From assembly GCA_965249775.1 (NCBI GenBank), contig OZ252253.1, positions 1,054,001 to 1,118,000 of the forward strand: DNA of 64,000 nucleotides, in the 5' to 3' direction. This document shows, piece after piece, positions 51,460 to 61,267 of the stretch. Under the pieces are notes generated by a model. That model did no database searches. It was not told the origin of the DNA and saw nothing but the letters and a program-made list of their open reading frames with translations. Within the stretch, counting starts at the first letter, position 1; every line of letters begins with the position of its first letter. The stretch comes from UBA822 sp965249775 (GTDB lineage Bacteria; Gemmatimonadota; Gemmatimonadetes; Longimicrobiales; Gaopeijiaceae). A program made the translations under genes and the position numbers.

Positions 51460-53261
51460 CAGTCGTCGCCGAGCTGAAGCACCGCGAGAAACGCCTCCTG
51501 GGGAATCTCCACTGAGCCGACCAGCTTCATTCTCCTCTTTCCCGCTTTCTGCTTCTCGAGCAGCTTCCGCTTTCGCGTGATGTCGCCTCCGTAGCACTTC
51601 GCCGTGACATTCTTGCGGAGCGCCTTGACGTTGCTGCGAGCCACGATCTGTGTACCGATCGCTGCCTGGAGCGCCACGTCGAACTGCTGGCGAGGGATGA
51701 GCTTCTTGAGGCGGCGCACCAAATCACGGCCATAATCCATCGCCTTATCCTGGTGGATAATGACCGAAAACGCGTCAACAGGATCACTATTCACCAGGAT
51801 ATCCAGCTTGACGAGATCACCCGGCCGAAACTCCAGAAACTCGTAGTCCAAGGCCGCATAGCCGCGCGTGCCGCCCTTCAACCGGTCGTAGAAATCGAGC
51901 ACGATCTCGGCTAGCGGCAACTCGAACTCCATCTCGACGCGCTGCGGGTCGAGATATTGCATTCCCTCGAAGACTCCCCGCCGGTTATGGCAGAGCTTCT
52001 GTACCGTGCCGATGTACTCCGCAGGACACACGATACGCGCCTTCACGATCGGCTCCGCGATGTCCACTATGCGGCCTTGCTCCGGAAGCATTGTGGGATT
52101 CTCGAGAACGACGTCGGTTCCGTCCGTCAGGGTCACGTGGTACTCCACGTTCGGCACGGTCGTAATGAGCTCCACTCCGAACTCCCGGTCCAACCGTTCC
52201 TGCACGATCTCCATGTGCAGGAGTCCCAGGAATCCACAACGGAAGCCGAAGCCGAGAGCAACCGACGTCTCCGCCACATAGTTCAGGCTCGCGTCGTTGA
52301 GCTTGAGGCGGTCGAGGGCGTCTCTGAGGCCTTCATAGTCGTCGGCGTCCGTCGGATACAGTCCGGCGAACACCATGGAGTGAACGTCCTTGTAGCCCTC
52401 CAGGAGCTCGGTCGCTTCTTCGGACGCATCCAGAATCGTATCGCCCACGCGCGTGTGTGATACGTCCTTGATCGCGGCGATCACGTAGCCCACCTCACCC
52501 GGTCCGAGCTCGGGCTGCGGGATCCGTCCGAGACGCATGACACCCACTTCCGTGACCTCATAGCTCTGTTCGACGGCGCCGAAGGTGATCATCATCCCGG
52601 GTCTCATCACGCCATCCACCACACGGATGTTGGGAACCGCCCCCTGATATTGATCGTAGTACGAATCGAAGATGAGAGCCCGGAGGGGTGCCTCCGGATC
52701 GCCGCTCGGAGGCGGCACATCGCGAACCACCGCCTCCAGGATGGGCTCGATTCCCAGCCCTTCCTTGGCGCTCGCCAACAGGATCGACTCCGAATCCGTC
52801 CCGAGGAGGTCCGCGACTTCCTCCCGCCGACGATCAGGCTCGGCCCCCGGAAGATCGATCTTATTGATCACCGGAATGATCTCGAGCTCGGCCTCCATGG
52901 CAAGAAAGAGGTTGGAGAGCGTCTGGGCTTGTACCCCCTGGGTGGCGTCCACGACGAGAATCGCACCCTCACATGCCGCCAATGAGCGGGAGACTTCGTA
53001 CGTGAAGTCGACGTGGCCAGGTGTATCGATCAGGTTCAGAACATACGCTTGACCAGCCTCGCCGGTGTACTCCATCCGGACAGCGTGGAGCTTGATGGTG
53101 ATTCCGCGCTCCCGCTCCAGCTCATTGGAGTCCAGAACCTGCTCGCGCATGTCCCTCTGGTCGAGGGTTCCGGTCGCCTCGAGCAATCGATCGGCGAGCG
53201 TTGACTTACCGTGATCGATATGCGCGACAATACAGAAATTCCGTATGTGCCCGAGGTTCAC
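51459..53261 (-). CDS. lepA: Elongation factor 4 (LepA), ribosome back-translocase
   Basis: GTPase of the EF-G class that acts on stalled or mispositioned ribosomes. Seen: 600 residues, G1 AHIDHGKST (about 13-21), G3 DTPGHVDFTYEV (about 77-88), G4 NKIDLPGAEP (about 131-140), EF-G-like domains, and a LepA-specific C-terminus with AKCYGGDITRKRKLLEKQKAGKRRMK. Start GTG 53261 by homology to MNLGHIRNFCIVAHIDH. The next genes on the strand are the STAS/HATPase and STAS-like proteins. Confidence 0.98.
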   Translation of the reverse strand: MNLGHIRNFCIVAHIDHGKSTLADRLLEATGTLDQRDMREQVLDSNELERERGITIKLHAVRMEYTGEAGQAYVLNLIDTPGHVDFTYEVSRSLAACEGAILVVDATQGVQAQTLSNLFLAMEAELEIIPVINKIDLPGAEPDRRREEVADLLGTDSESILLASAKEGLGIEPILEAVVRDVPPPSGDPEAPLRALIFDSYYDQYQGAVPNIRVVDGVMRPGMMITFGAVEQSYEVTEVGVMRLGRIPQPELGPGEVGYVIAAIKDVSHTRVGDTILDASEEATELLEGYKDVHSMVFAGLYPTDADDYEGLRDALDRLKLNDASLNYVAETSVALGFGFRCGFLGLLHMEIVQERLDREFGVELITTVPNVEYHVTLTDGTDVVLENPTMLPEQGRIVDIAEPIVKARIVCPAEYIGTVQKLCHNRRGVFEGMQYLDPQRVEMEFELPLAEIVLDFYDRLKGGTRGYAALDYEFLEFRPGDLVKLDILVNSDPVDAFSVIIHQDKAMDYGRDLVRRLKKLIPRQQFDVALQAAIGTQIVARSNVKALRKNVTAKCYGGDITRKRKLLEKQKAGKRRMKLVGSVEIPQEAFLAVLQLGDD

Positions 53262-53303
53262 GTAGGAGGCGAATCCGAGTCGAGGTGGCGTTCAGAAGGC
53301 CCG

Positions 53304-53320
53304 CTGTACTCCTTCAACAG
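53304..53320 (-). repeat. Interspersed 17-bp motif, copy 3 (exact, reverse)
   Basis: CTGTACTCCTTCAACAG on the plus strand (CTGTTGAAGGAGTACAG on minus), in the 64-bp divergent gap between lepA and the DUF58 gene, 43 bp before the lepA GTG. Confidence 0.9.
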
Positions 53321-53325
53321 CCTTC

Positions 53326-54357
53326 ATGGAACGTTACCAACATAATCCGGTGGAATGCGCGGCAGAAGGAGGGTTCACGCCATTGCCTTTCTCCGGTGAC
53401 GCAGTAGGCTTTGACGGTCGAAAAGTCCCTTCTTCAACCGGCCTCCGAGGTATTGTGCGCCAAAGACCGGATCTGTTGGATCCCCACACGCTATCGCAGT
53501 TGGGCGGCGTCGAGTTGATCGCCAGGCAGGTCGTGGAGGGGTTCATCATGGGCCTCCACCGCTCGCCACATCGAGGGTTTTCGGCCGAATTCGCGGAACT
53601 TCGCGCCTATCAGCCCGGCGACGATCTGCGCCACATCGATTGGCGCATGTTCGGTCGATCTGATCGCTACTACGTGAAGCAATTCGAGGAGGAGACCAAC
53701 CTGCGAGCGTACGTGCTGGTCGATGTCAGCACGTCGATGGGGTGGACGTCGAGCCCTGGTGCGCTTCCGACTAAACTTTGGTACGCCAAGCACTTGGCGG
53801 CCTCGATCTCACTCATTCTATTACGTCAGGGAGACTCCGTCGGCATGGCCGCTTTCCACGACGAAGTCGTAGCGCGGGTAGCCCCCAAGGGGGGACCCCG
53901 TTCCTGGCACGAGCTCCTTCGCAGACTGGCGCCCCTCGAGGCCCAGGGGCGCACATCGGCTCACACTGCGCTCCGTGACATCGCTGTCCGACTGCGTCGC
54001 CGAGGGCTCGTGGTCTTGCTGTCCGATCTCCTGGTGGACCCCGAAACCACGAGGACAGCCCTTCGCTTTCTGAGGCATCAGGGACACGAAGTCCTCGTTT
54101 TTCACCTGATCGACCCGGGTGAGCGGGAACTTCCGGCCGCGGGCGACACACGCCTCTTCGATCCCGAGACCGGGGATGAGCTCAACGTAAACATCGCCGA
54201 CGTCCGTGCGGCGTATCGGGACGCCGTCAAGGATGCTCTAGACGAATGGGACCGTGGCCTCCGCCCCCACGGGATCGACTACGTTGTGATCGGAACCGAA
54301 GCGCCGCTGTCGAGGGCACTCCGCTTCTACCTCCGAAAGAGGGAGCATCTCGGCTGA
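53326..54357 (+). CDS. DUF58 protein with von Willebrand A-like domain
   Basis: 343 residues, cytoplasmic, no spans. The DUF58 core has FSAEFAELRAYQPGDDLRHIDWRMFGRSDRYYVKQFEEET (in parts, about 85-125), then the MIDAS motif VDVSTSMGW (DxSxS, about 132-140), a vWA-like segment with GDSVGMAAFHDEV, and a final LRFYLRKREH. DUF58 proteins are usually encoded beside MoxR AAA ATPases and BatA/BatB; only the BatA-like gene follows here. The stop overlaps that gene's ATG by one base (TGATG). Start ATG 53326 lacks a strong ribosome site. Confidence 0.86.
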   Translation: MERYQHNPVECAAEGGFTPLPFSGDAVGFDGRKVPSSTGLRGIVRQRPDLLDPHTLSQLGGVELIARQVVEGFIMGLHRSPHRGFSAEFAELRAYQPGDDLRHIDWRMFGRSDRYYVKQFEEETNLRAYVLVDVSTSMGWTSSPGALPTKLWYAKHLAASISLILLRQGDSVGMAAFHDEVVARVAPKGGPRSWHELLRRLAPLEAQGRTSAHTALRDIAVRLRRRGLVVLLSDLLVDPETTRTALRFLRHQGHEVLVFHLIDPGERELPAAGDTRLFDPETGDELNVNIADVRAAYRDAVKDALDEWDRGLRPHGIDYVVIGTEAPLSRALRFYLRKREHLG

Positions 54358-56375
54358 TGGGATTCCTTTCGCCGATCTTTCTCTTGGCTGGGCTGGCGGT
54401 GGCGGTCCCGCTTATCCTGCATCTCTTCCATAGGCACGACGCGAAGAGGATGGTGTTTCCGGCGCTCCGGTATCTCCTCCGTACGGAAAAAGAGCACGCC
54501 CGTACCATCCGCTTTCGCCAGCTCCTCCTCCTCCTTCTCCGCATCACGGCCATTCTGCTCTTGGTGGCGGCGGGCGCTCGCCCGTTTCTCAGGGGGGGCG
54601 GCGGGGTTCACGACCCGACGGCGACGGTTCTGATCGTCGATAATTCGATGAGCTCCGGATTGATCAGAGGTGGCGCTCGAGTCCTTGACCTCCTGAAGGC
54701 CGTGGCGCTCCGAAGCATCGAACGTACGAGCGACGAGGACCGGGTCTGGCTGATTCGGGCTGGAGAACCCTGGGCGCCTGCAATCACTGGCTCCCGAACC
54801 GACCTGACCGCCGCCGTCCTGGAGACCGATGTCACGGACGCCCGTGGAGATCTTAGAGCCGCGCTGGGGCGGGCCGTGGTCCTGGCTTCGGGCGCCGGGC
54901 TTTCCGCTGCCGAGATTCATCTGATCTCCGACCTCCAGGCCTCCGCTTTCGAGGGAAGCGGATCACCCGCCCGGCCTATGCCCAGCGGAGCCGGGGAAAC
55001 GCCCGGCGGAGCGGGGCTGATACCCGGCGGAGCCGGGCTGATACCCAGCGAAGCTGGGCTAATACCCGTCGTCGTGTACGACGACGGTTCCCGCGATAGA
55101 GAGAACGCCTACTTGGACAGCCTGATGATCGGTGGCGGCTTGCCTCCCTTGGAAAATCAGCGAGCGAGGCTGTCCGTCCGCTTGGCCGGCGATGCGGACA
55201 GTACGGATGTCCCCCTCCGCCTGGTCGCCGCCGATCGTATTCGCGGAACCGCATCGGGCGGGGTGGGCGTCTCGGCACTCCTACCCATCGGACCCTTCGC
55301 AGCCGGGTACGTGGACGGTTATGTCGAGACGGATCCGGACGATCTTCGTGCGGATGACCGAAGGTTTTTCGCCTTTCGGGTTCGCTCAGCCCCTACCCTC
55401 GCGACGTCCGGCCCAACTCCCTTCTTTTTGTCGGAGGCGTTGCCGGTTCTGATCGACGCAGGCCGCATAAGCCCGGCACCGATCCGTGACGCGGAAATCC
55501 TGATCAGCATGGCAGGTGCCGGAGTGACCGAAGCATCGAGAGACGGACGTGCGGTGGTAGTCTTGCCACTGAATGACCCGGCGTTGCTCCCCGGTCTCAA
55601 CCGTGCGCTTACCGTGGCGGAGATACCATGGCGGTATGGGCCTGCAACCGCCGAAGGAGAGGCCGGTGTGACCCGCTGGAGCGGGCCCGTTAATCTGGAC
55701 GATGTACGGATCCGATCCCACTACACCCTGATACCGGGCGCCGAGGAGTCGAATCGAGGCGTGTTGGCCACCCTTTCGACCGGCGAACCCTGGCTGGTGG
55801 AGGGGACCACTCCCAGAGGCCCGTATCTTCTTGTTGCCTCGGCCCTGGACGAACAGTCCACGAACCTCCCGTTGACCGCGTCGTTGATGCCCCTCATGGA
55901 GTGGATGGTGTCGCGGTGGGGTGATACGCGGGGGACTCAAGAGGGCGTGATCGCCGGCACGCCGATCAACCCTCCCCCGGGTACGACGAGCATTCGAGAC
56001 CCATCAGGCACACTTCATCGTGTGGACGACACACAGCCCTTCCAAGCAACGCCCAAGGCGGGACTGTACGAGTTTCTGGCGGGCGACTCCACAATCCAAC
56101 TGATCGCTGTCAACGCGCCACGGGAGGAATCCCTACTGGTCCCGATCGAGAACGCCGATCTAAGAGGCCTCCTGCCGGGGCCGGCCACGCTGGTCAGCGA
56201 CAGCGCCCGTTGGACCCGGGCGGTGTTCTCCGCCGGACAAGGACCGGAGATCTGGCGCTGGCTCATCGTTGCCGCGGCCCTGGTCCTCGTCGCGGAGAGC
56301 CTCGTCGCGGCCTCGGGCCCATCGCAGGAGAGGGTCGCTTCTGCAGCCACCTCTCCGCTGCAGGAAACCGTTTAG
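54357..56375 (+). CDS. BatA-like membrane protein with von Willebrand A-type motif and tandem repeats
   Basis: 672 residues. Two N-terminal spans (3-22, 57-75) flanking FPALRYLLRTEKEHARTIRFRQ, the BatA start pattern; then a periplasmic part with a MIDAS-like DNSMSS (95-100). Residues 209-236 are four 7-residue repeats (PSGAGET, PGGAGLI, PGGAGLI, PSEAGLI). A long beta-rich domain and a C-terminal span (about 640-658) complete it. Starts at ATG 54357 on the DUF58 stop. Such proteins form a membrane complex of uncertain role in aerotolerance or envelope maintenance; the function here is unknown. Confidence 0.82.
   Translation: MGFLSPIFLLAGLAVAVPLILHLFHRHDAKRMVFPALRYLLRTEKEHARTIRFRQLLLLLLRITAILLLVAAGARPFLRGGGGVHDPTATVLIVDNSMSSGLIRGGARVLDLLKAVALRSIERTSDEDRVWLIRAGEPWAPAITGSRTDLTAAVLETDVTDARGDLRAALGRAVVLASGAGLSAAEIHLISDLQASAFEGSGSPARPMPSGAGETPGGAGLIPGGAGLIPSEAGLIPVVVYDDGSRDRENAYLDSLMIGGGLPPLENQRARLSVRLAGDADSTDVPLRLVAADRIRGTASGGVGVSALLPIGPFAAGYVDGYVETDPDDLRADDRRFFAFRVRSAPTLATSGPTPFFLSEALPVLIDAGRISPAPIRDAEILISMAGAGVTEASRDGRAVVVLPLNDPALLPGLNRALTVAEIPWRYGPATAEGEAGVTRWSGPVNLDDVRIRSHYTLIPGAEESNRGVLATLSTGEPWLVEGTTPRGPYLLVASALDEQSTNLPLTASLMPLMEWMVSRWGDTRGTQEGVIAGTPINPPPGTTSIRDPSGTLHRVDDTQPFQATPKAGLYEFLAGDSTIQLIAVNAPREESLLVPIENADLRGLLPGPATLVSDSARWTRAVFSAGQGPEIWRWLIVAAALVLVAESLVAASGPSQERVASAATSPLQETV
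54981..55064 (+). repeat. Four 21-bp tandem repeats in the BatA-like gene
   Basis: Units encode PSGAGET, PGGAGLI, PGGAGLI and PSEAGLI. Most units contain a CCCGGC-GGA-GCCGGG-type palindrome, so each could form a stem in DNA or RNA. In frame, like the repeats in cca and the second M16 gene. Confidence 0.87.
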
Positions 56376-56377
56376 GC

Positions 56378-56394
56378 CTGTTGAAGGAGTACAG
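56378..56394 (+). repeat. Interspersed 17-bp motif, copy 4 (exact)
   Basis: CTGTTGAAGGAGTACAG, two bases after the BatA-like stop and five bases before the mfd GTG start. Here its GAAGGAG may serve as the mfd ribosome site. Confidence 0.9.
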
Positions 56395-56399
56395 CTGAC

Positions 56400-59300
56400 G
56401 TGTCTGGCAGCCTCCACCCCATCGTCCAAGCACTGGGCACATGCCCGGGCTTTCATCGGCTCTGCGAAGTGATGCCGGGCCGAGGCGAGCGCCGCGCTCT
56501 GTCGGGGGCGATAGGCTCAGCCGCATCGGCGTCAGTAGCGGCCCTGCACGAACGCAGCTCGAACCGGCTCCTGGTCGTGGTCGCACCTTCCCCGAGGCGA
56601 GCGATCGAGATCGAGGTGGATCTCGAGCTTTTACTCGGCGAAGGCACATCTTTTCTGTTTCCTCAGCGCGAGGCACGGCCCTACGAGTCGAACGAGCCCC
56701 ATCTTGAAATCGGAGCACTTCGTGTCGAGGCCGTGGAGGCACTCCTGGGGGGGCGGACTCGACTGCTCGTGACCACCGTGCGGGCGTTGCAAGAGCGTGC
56801 CCCGATACCGGCCGAACTCGCCCGATTGCGGCTTACGCTTCGGGTGGGGGAAGAGGTCGGGTTCCAAACTCTTGTCGGAGACCTGCTCGAACGGGGATTC
56901 GAGCGCGTGCCAATCGTCGAGGAGGTCGGACAGTTCGCCGTTCGTGGAGGCCTGCTCGACATCTTTTCGTTCGGCTCGCCAGAGCCGGTGCGAGTCGAGT
57001 TCTTTGGCGACGAGATCACATCGCTACGCTTCTTCGACATCCTCGATCAACGTACGAGAGGCACCACTGCCGAAGCGCACGTCCTGCCCGTGGACTTTCA
57101 GCGGGACCCGGAGGCCACCACTCTGGTTTCCCGGTCCCTTCTGGAACTGCTCCCTGCCGATGCCCTTCTCCTATCCGTTCACCCCGAGGACGGCGGGGAG
57201 TGGCGGCCCGAGCTCGACCGGACATGGACCTACGTCTGCCGGCTGCATGAGGAGCTTGCGGCCGAGGGGCAGTCTCCAGATCCTCCCGATACGCTCTTTC
57301 TCCCGGCCATCGAGGCCGAGGAAAAACTGGCCGCGCTGGCCCGCATCGATTTGATGGCCGCCCCCGGAGCGGAGATCTCGCTTTCCTCCAGCGCTCCCCC
57401 CGCGATCGAGCGAGACATGTCACGGCTGAGCGCGGCACTTCGTGCACACTCGGCGACGGGCGGTCACAGTCTCGTGCTCTGCGACAACCGAGGACAGTGT
57501 GACCGGCTCGAGGAGATCCTCGTAGGTCCGAAGAAGATTCCTCCCGGAGCGCAGTTGGTCGTCGGGTCACTCTCCGGAGGATTCGTACTCGAGTCCGCCG
57601 ACCCGCCCCTGCAAGTTCTTACAGACCACGAGATCTTCCGCCGCTCTCGGAGGGTCCGGAGTAGGCGCCGGTTCCGCGGGGCTGTGGCGCTGGAAAGTCT
57701 GTCACAACTGACTCCGGGGGACCGCGTCGTCCATATGGATCACGGGGTGGGCGTCTTCAGGGGGCTACAGCGTGTCGAGGTCGGGGGTGAGGAGCTCGAA
57801 TCCATGGCGATCGAGTATGCCGGCGGAGAGGTCCTCCGCGTACCGGTTTATCGGCTCGACCTCGTCGAGCGCTGGGTGGGTCAATCCGAGAGCACAGCTC
57901 CTCCCGCCGTCCACCGGATCGGGGGAAAGCGCTGGAAGACCCTGAAGCGGAAGACGAGCGAAGCCATCGAGTTGATGACCGTCGACCTGCTGCGACTCTA
58001 CGCCAAGCGTGAGTCGGCCGAGGGGTTCGCTTTCTCGGCCGACACCCAGTGGCAAAAGGAGATGGAATCGTCGTTCCTCTATGAAGACACGCCCGACCAG
58101 CGGGCCGCCACCGAAGCGGTGAAGCGCGACATGGAGTCCACCAGACCCATGGACCGATTGATCTGCGGCGACGTCGGGTACGGGAAGACCGAGATCGCGA
58201 TCCGGGCGGCCTTCAAGGCGGTCCAGGATGGGAAGCAGGTGGCGGTCCTCGCACCCACCACGGTGCTCGTAGAGCAGCATCGGCACACGTTCGCGGAACG
58301 CCTCGCCGACTATCCGGTGCTGATTGGGGCGCTCAGCCGGTTCCGTACACCGGCCGATCAGAAGAAACTCGTGAACGGACTCGCAACCGGCAGTGTCGAC
58401 ATCGTAGCCGGGACGCACCGGCTACTCTCACCTGACGTCGAGTTCGCCGATTTGGGCCTCCTGATCGTGGATGAGGAGCAGCGCTTCGGTGTGCGCCACA
58501 AGGAACGCCTCAAGGAGCTGAGGTCGTCGGTGGATGTGTTGACGCTCACGGCCACGCCCATTCCACGCACAATGCACCTGTCTCTCGTGGGCCTGCGGGA
58601 CCTCTCGCTGATCCGTACTGCGCCGCGGGATCGGATGCCGGTCATCACGCACGTGATTCCGTGGTCCGACCAGATTCTTGCGGAGGCCTTACTCAGAGAG
58701 CTGGACCGGGGAGGGCAGTCGTTCTTCTTGCACAATTTGGTTTCGACCATCCATGGAGCCGCCGAGCGGATCCGGGCATTCGTCCCGGAGGCCCGGATCG
58801 ACATTGCCCACGGACAGATGAGGCCTCGGGAGCTGGACCGAGTCATGCGGAGCTTTGTCGATGGAGAGATCGACGTCCTGGTCTGTTCATCGATCATCGA
58901 AAACGGCCTCGATGTCCCGAACGCGAACACGCTTGTCGTGGACCGGGCCGACCATTTCGGACTGTCTCAACTCTACCAGATCCGTGGGCGGGTGGGACGG
59001 TCCGACCGCCGCGCGTTCTGCTACCTGATTGCGCCGCCCGAGCTCGGTGATGAGGCCGAGCGCCGCCTCAACGTGTTGGAACACCACACCGAGCTGGGAA
59101 GCGGATACTCCGTGGCTCTCCAGGACATGGAATTGAGGGGAGCCGGAAACTTGCTCGGTGGTGAGCAATCCGGGTTCGCGCACTCCATTGGCATCGACGC
59201 CTACATGCGATTGCTCGAACAGACCGTCAAGCGGCTCAAGGGAGAGGACGAAGGCCGCGAATTCCCCGCTCCGGATGTCTCGATCTCGGGCTCCGCATAC

Positions 59301-59720
59301 TTACCCGACTCGTATATCTCCGACTCCGGCCAAAAGCTACATCTCTACCAAAGGCTTTCGAAGCTCAGCCGGATGGCCGAGGTGGCCTCCCTGCGCGAGG
59401 AATTGGCGGATCGTTTTGGTGCCGCCCCCGTCCATGTCGAGCACTTGCTCGATGGCGCCGCGCTGCGAATCCTGGGAAGGCGACTCGGCGTCGAGCGAAT
59501 CCTCGTGAGAGAGAGCGAGGCGAGAGTGAATTTCAGGGCCAAAGTCGTGCCGCGCCTTTCGGTTCTGGAGCGCCCTCTCCACGACCGCTCCGTCGGCGTG
59601 GAGGTGCGGCGCATGACGCCACTTTCGCTGGTCCTTCATCAAGCGGGTCCGGATTCGCTAGTTTCGACGCTGATCCTGGCTCTGACCACGTTGATCGAGT
59701 CGCGGGACGAGGCGGCGTGA
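56400..59720 (+). CDS. mfd: Transcription-repair coupling factor
   Basis: DNA translocase that removes stalled RNA polymerase and recruits UvrA. Seen in 1106 residues: a UvrB-like N-terminal part (about 1-340), the RNA-polymerase-interacting domain with GDRVVHMDHGVGVFRGLQRVEVGGEE (about 440-465), then the RecG-like motor with Walker A GDVGYGKTE (about 589-597), DEEQRFGV (about 690-697), TATPIPRTMHLS (about 720-731), GRVGRSDRRAF (about 865-875), and a C-terminal TRCF domain. Start GTG 56400. Confidence 0.97.
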   Translation: MSGSLHPIVQALGTCPGFHRLCEVMPGRGERRALSGAIGSAASASVAALHERSSNRLLVVVAPSPRRAIEIEVDLELLLGEGTSFLFPQREARPYESNEPHLEIGALRVEAVEALLGGRTRLLVTTVRALQERAPIPAELARLRLTLRVGEEVGFQTLVGDLLERGFERVPIVEEVGQFAVRGGLLDIFSFGSPEPVRVEFFGDEITSLRFFDILDQRTRGTTAEAHVLPVDFQRDPEATTLVSRSLLELLPADALLLSVHPEDGGEWRPELDRTWTYVCRLHEELAAEGQSPDPPDTLFLPAIEAEEKLAALARIDLMAAPGAEISLSSSAPPAIERDMSRLSAALRAHSATGGHSLVLCDNRGQCDRLEEILVGPKKIPPGAQLVVGSLSGGFVLESADPPLQVLTDHEIFRRSRRVRSRRRFRGAVALESLSQLTPGDRVVHMDHGVGVFRGLQRVEVGGEELESMAIEYAGGEVLRVPVYRLDLVERWVGQSESTAPPAVHRIGGKRWKTLKRKTSEAIELMTVDLLRLYAKRESAEGFAFSADTQWQKEMESSFLYEDTPDQRAATEAVKRDMESTRPMDRLICGDVGYGKTEIAIRAAFKAVQDGKQVAVLAPTTVLVEQHRHTFAERLADYPVLIGALSRFRTPADQKKLVNGLATGSVDIVAGTHRLLSPDVEFADLGLLIVDEEQRFGVRHKERLKELRSSVDVLTLTATPIPRTMHLSLVGLRDLSLIRTAPRDRMPVITHVIPWSDQILAEALLRELDRGGQSFFLHNLVSTIHGAAERIRAFVPEARIDIAHGQMRPRELDRVMRSFVDGEIDVLVCSSIIENGLDVPNANTLVVDRADHFGLSQLYQIRGRVGRSDRRAFCYLIAPPELGDEAERRLNVLEHHTELGSGYSVALQDMELRGAGNLLGGEQSGFAHSIGIDAYMRLLEQTVKRLKGEDEGREFPAPDVSISGSAYLPDSYISDSGQKLHLYQRLSKLSRMAEVASLREELADRFGAAPVHVEHLLDGAALRILGRRLGVERILVRESEARVNFRAKVVPRLSVLERPLHDRSVGVEVRRMTPLSLVLHQAGPDSLVSTLILALTTLIESRDEAA

Positions 59721-59732
59721 GAGGAAGTGACG

Positions 59733-61211
59733 ATGACACATCACCGCGAACGGACTTCTTGCTTCTTGGGTAGACGCGCGAAGGGGATGGCCGTCGGGAT
59801 CCTCACCCTTCTTTGGGCGTGCGAAGCGGAATCGAATAGAGTCCTCGCGCGGGCGGCGGGTCATGAATTGACCGTGGATCAGATGGTGGAGATGCTCGCC
59901 AGGGAAAACGCGATGCCGAATCAACCCGACGTCGTGGAGGCGCTCGCGGACTTCTGGGTCGACTATACACTCATTGCGGTGAGCGCCCAGAGGGATCCCC
60001 TGTTTACGAGGTTCGATCTCGATCCCCTCCTCCAGCCGCAGCGGGAACAGCAGATCATCGCTGCATACATGGACTCGATCCTCCGACCCGACACGGCGAT
60101 CTCTGACCAGGATTTGAGAGCAATGTGGGAGGCTGACCCTCCGGACGACTCCGTTCGGGTGCAGCATGTCTTGTTGGCCTTTCCCGATCTGGCGACCCAA
60201 GCCCAGGTGGACAGCGTGAGCGAGTTCGCCGAGCAGCTGAAGGCGCGGGCCGTGGCAGGCGAATCCTTCGAGGCTCTTGCCCGCCAGTACAGCGAGGACA
60301 GCGGCAGCGCGGTCCAAGGCGGCGACATCGGATTTTTCACTCGCGGAGCGATGGTGCCCGCGTTCGAAGAGGCCGCCTTCTCGCTGGCTGTGGGTGAAGT
60401 CAGCGACCCGGTGTCGTCTTCGCTTGGGCTCCACGTCATCAAAGTCACGGACCGTAAGGCACCCACATTCGAAGGGGCACGTGACAGCTACCGCGACTCG
60501 ATCGTCTTGGGGAGATTGCTGGCGGCCGACTCGGTCTTCTTGGCCGAGGTAGACGAACAAGCTGAGATCGAGGTTGCGCCTGAGGCCGCGGTTGTCATGC
60601 GGGAGCTCGCCGCGAATCCAAGGGCTGCGCTCAGCGGAAGGGCAGCGAGCCGTACACTCGTGTCATATCGTGGAGGGTCCTATGAGGTATCGGACGCGCT
60701 GCTCCTTCTGAATACGAGGCAAGCGGACCTCCCGGCTCAGCTTGAAGTGGCTCCCGACGAGGCCCTGCACGATTTCCTGAGACGCCTCGGGCAGGGGCAG
60801 GTTGTGCTCGCCCGTGCGGCCGACGCCGGAATCGGCCTGGCCCAGGAGCAGCTGGATTCTCTGGATCTCCTTGCACGGCAAGGGTTGAGAGAGACGACCG
60901 ATGCGCTCGGCATTCGCAGTATCCGTGTCTTGGCAGGTGAGACGGCCGATGACGCGATAGCCCGGACGATTCTTGGCATCCTACGGGACCTCTCGGCAGG
61001 AGCGCGCAGCGTTGTTCCCATGGGCGCGATCAGCGTGGCGCTCCGCCGGGACCTCGACTGGGACGTTGTCGAGAGTGCGATCGAAGCCACCGTAGGGCGG
61101 GTCGATGATCTGCGGGGGTCCACCCCGGCCACACCGACCCCACCGGCCGTGGTTGCACCCACCGGGGCAGCACCCGGAACGCAGCCGGTCCTTGACTCCG
61201 TCCAGAATTGA
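59733..61211 (+). CDS. Periplasmic parvulin-type peptidyl-prolyl isomerase (lipoprotein)
   Basis: 492 residues from ATG 59733 (GAGGAA seven bases before; GTG 59727 possible). A signal with lipobox-like LLWAC puts Cys30 at the mature start. An N-terminal SurA-like helical part (about 35-130) is followed by a parvulin domain (about 139-238: VRVQHVLLAFPD, FEALARQYSEDSGSAVQGGDIGFFTRGAMVPAFEEAAFSL, LGLHVIKV). The long C-terminal part carries no second parvulin motif. It follows mfd by 12 bp. PpiC/PrsA-type foldase of outer-membrane or secreted proteins. Confidence 0.88.
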   Translation: MTHHRERTSCFLGRRAKGMAVGILTLLWACEAESNRVLARAAGHELTVDQMVEMLARENAMPNQPDVVEALADFWVDYTLIAVSAQRDPLFTRFDLDPLLQPQREQQIIAAYMDSILRPDTAISDQDLRAMWEADPPDDSVRVQHVLLAFPDLATQAQVDSVSEFAEQLKARAVAGESFEALARQYSEDSGSAVQGGDIGFFTRGAMVPAFEEAAFSLAVGEVSDPVSSSLGLHVIKVTDRKAPTFEGARDSYRDSIVLGRLLAADSVFLAEVDEQAEIEVAPEAAVVMRELAANPRAALSGRAASRTLVSYRGGSYEVSDALLLLNTRQADLPAQLEVAPDEALHDFLRRLGQGQVVLARAADAGIGLAQEQLDSLDLLARQGLRETTDALGIRSIRVLAGETADDAIARTILGILRDLSAGARSVVPMGAISVALRRDLDWDVVESAIEATVGRVDDLRGSTPATPTPPAVVAPTGAAPGTQPVLDSVQN

Positions 61212-61267
61212 TCCCGGGCGCGCGCCCCGGCTCAGGAACACGTTTTCTGTCTGGGTTTAGACAACGC

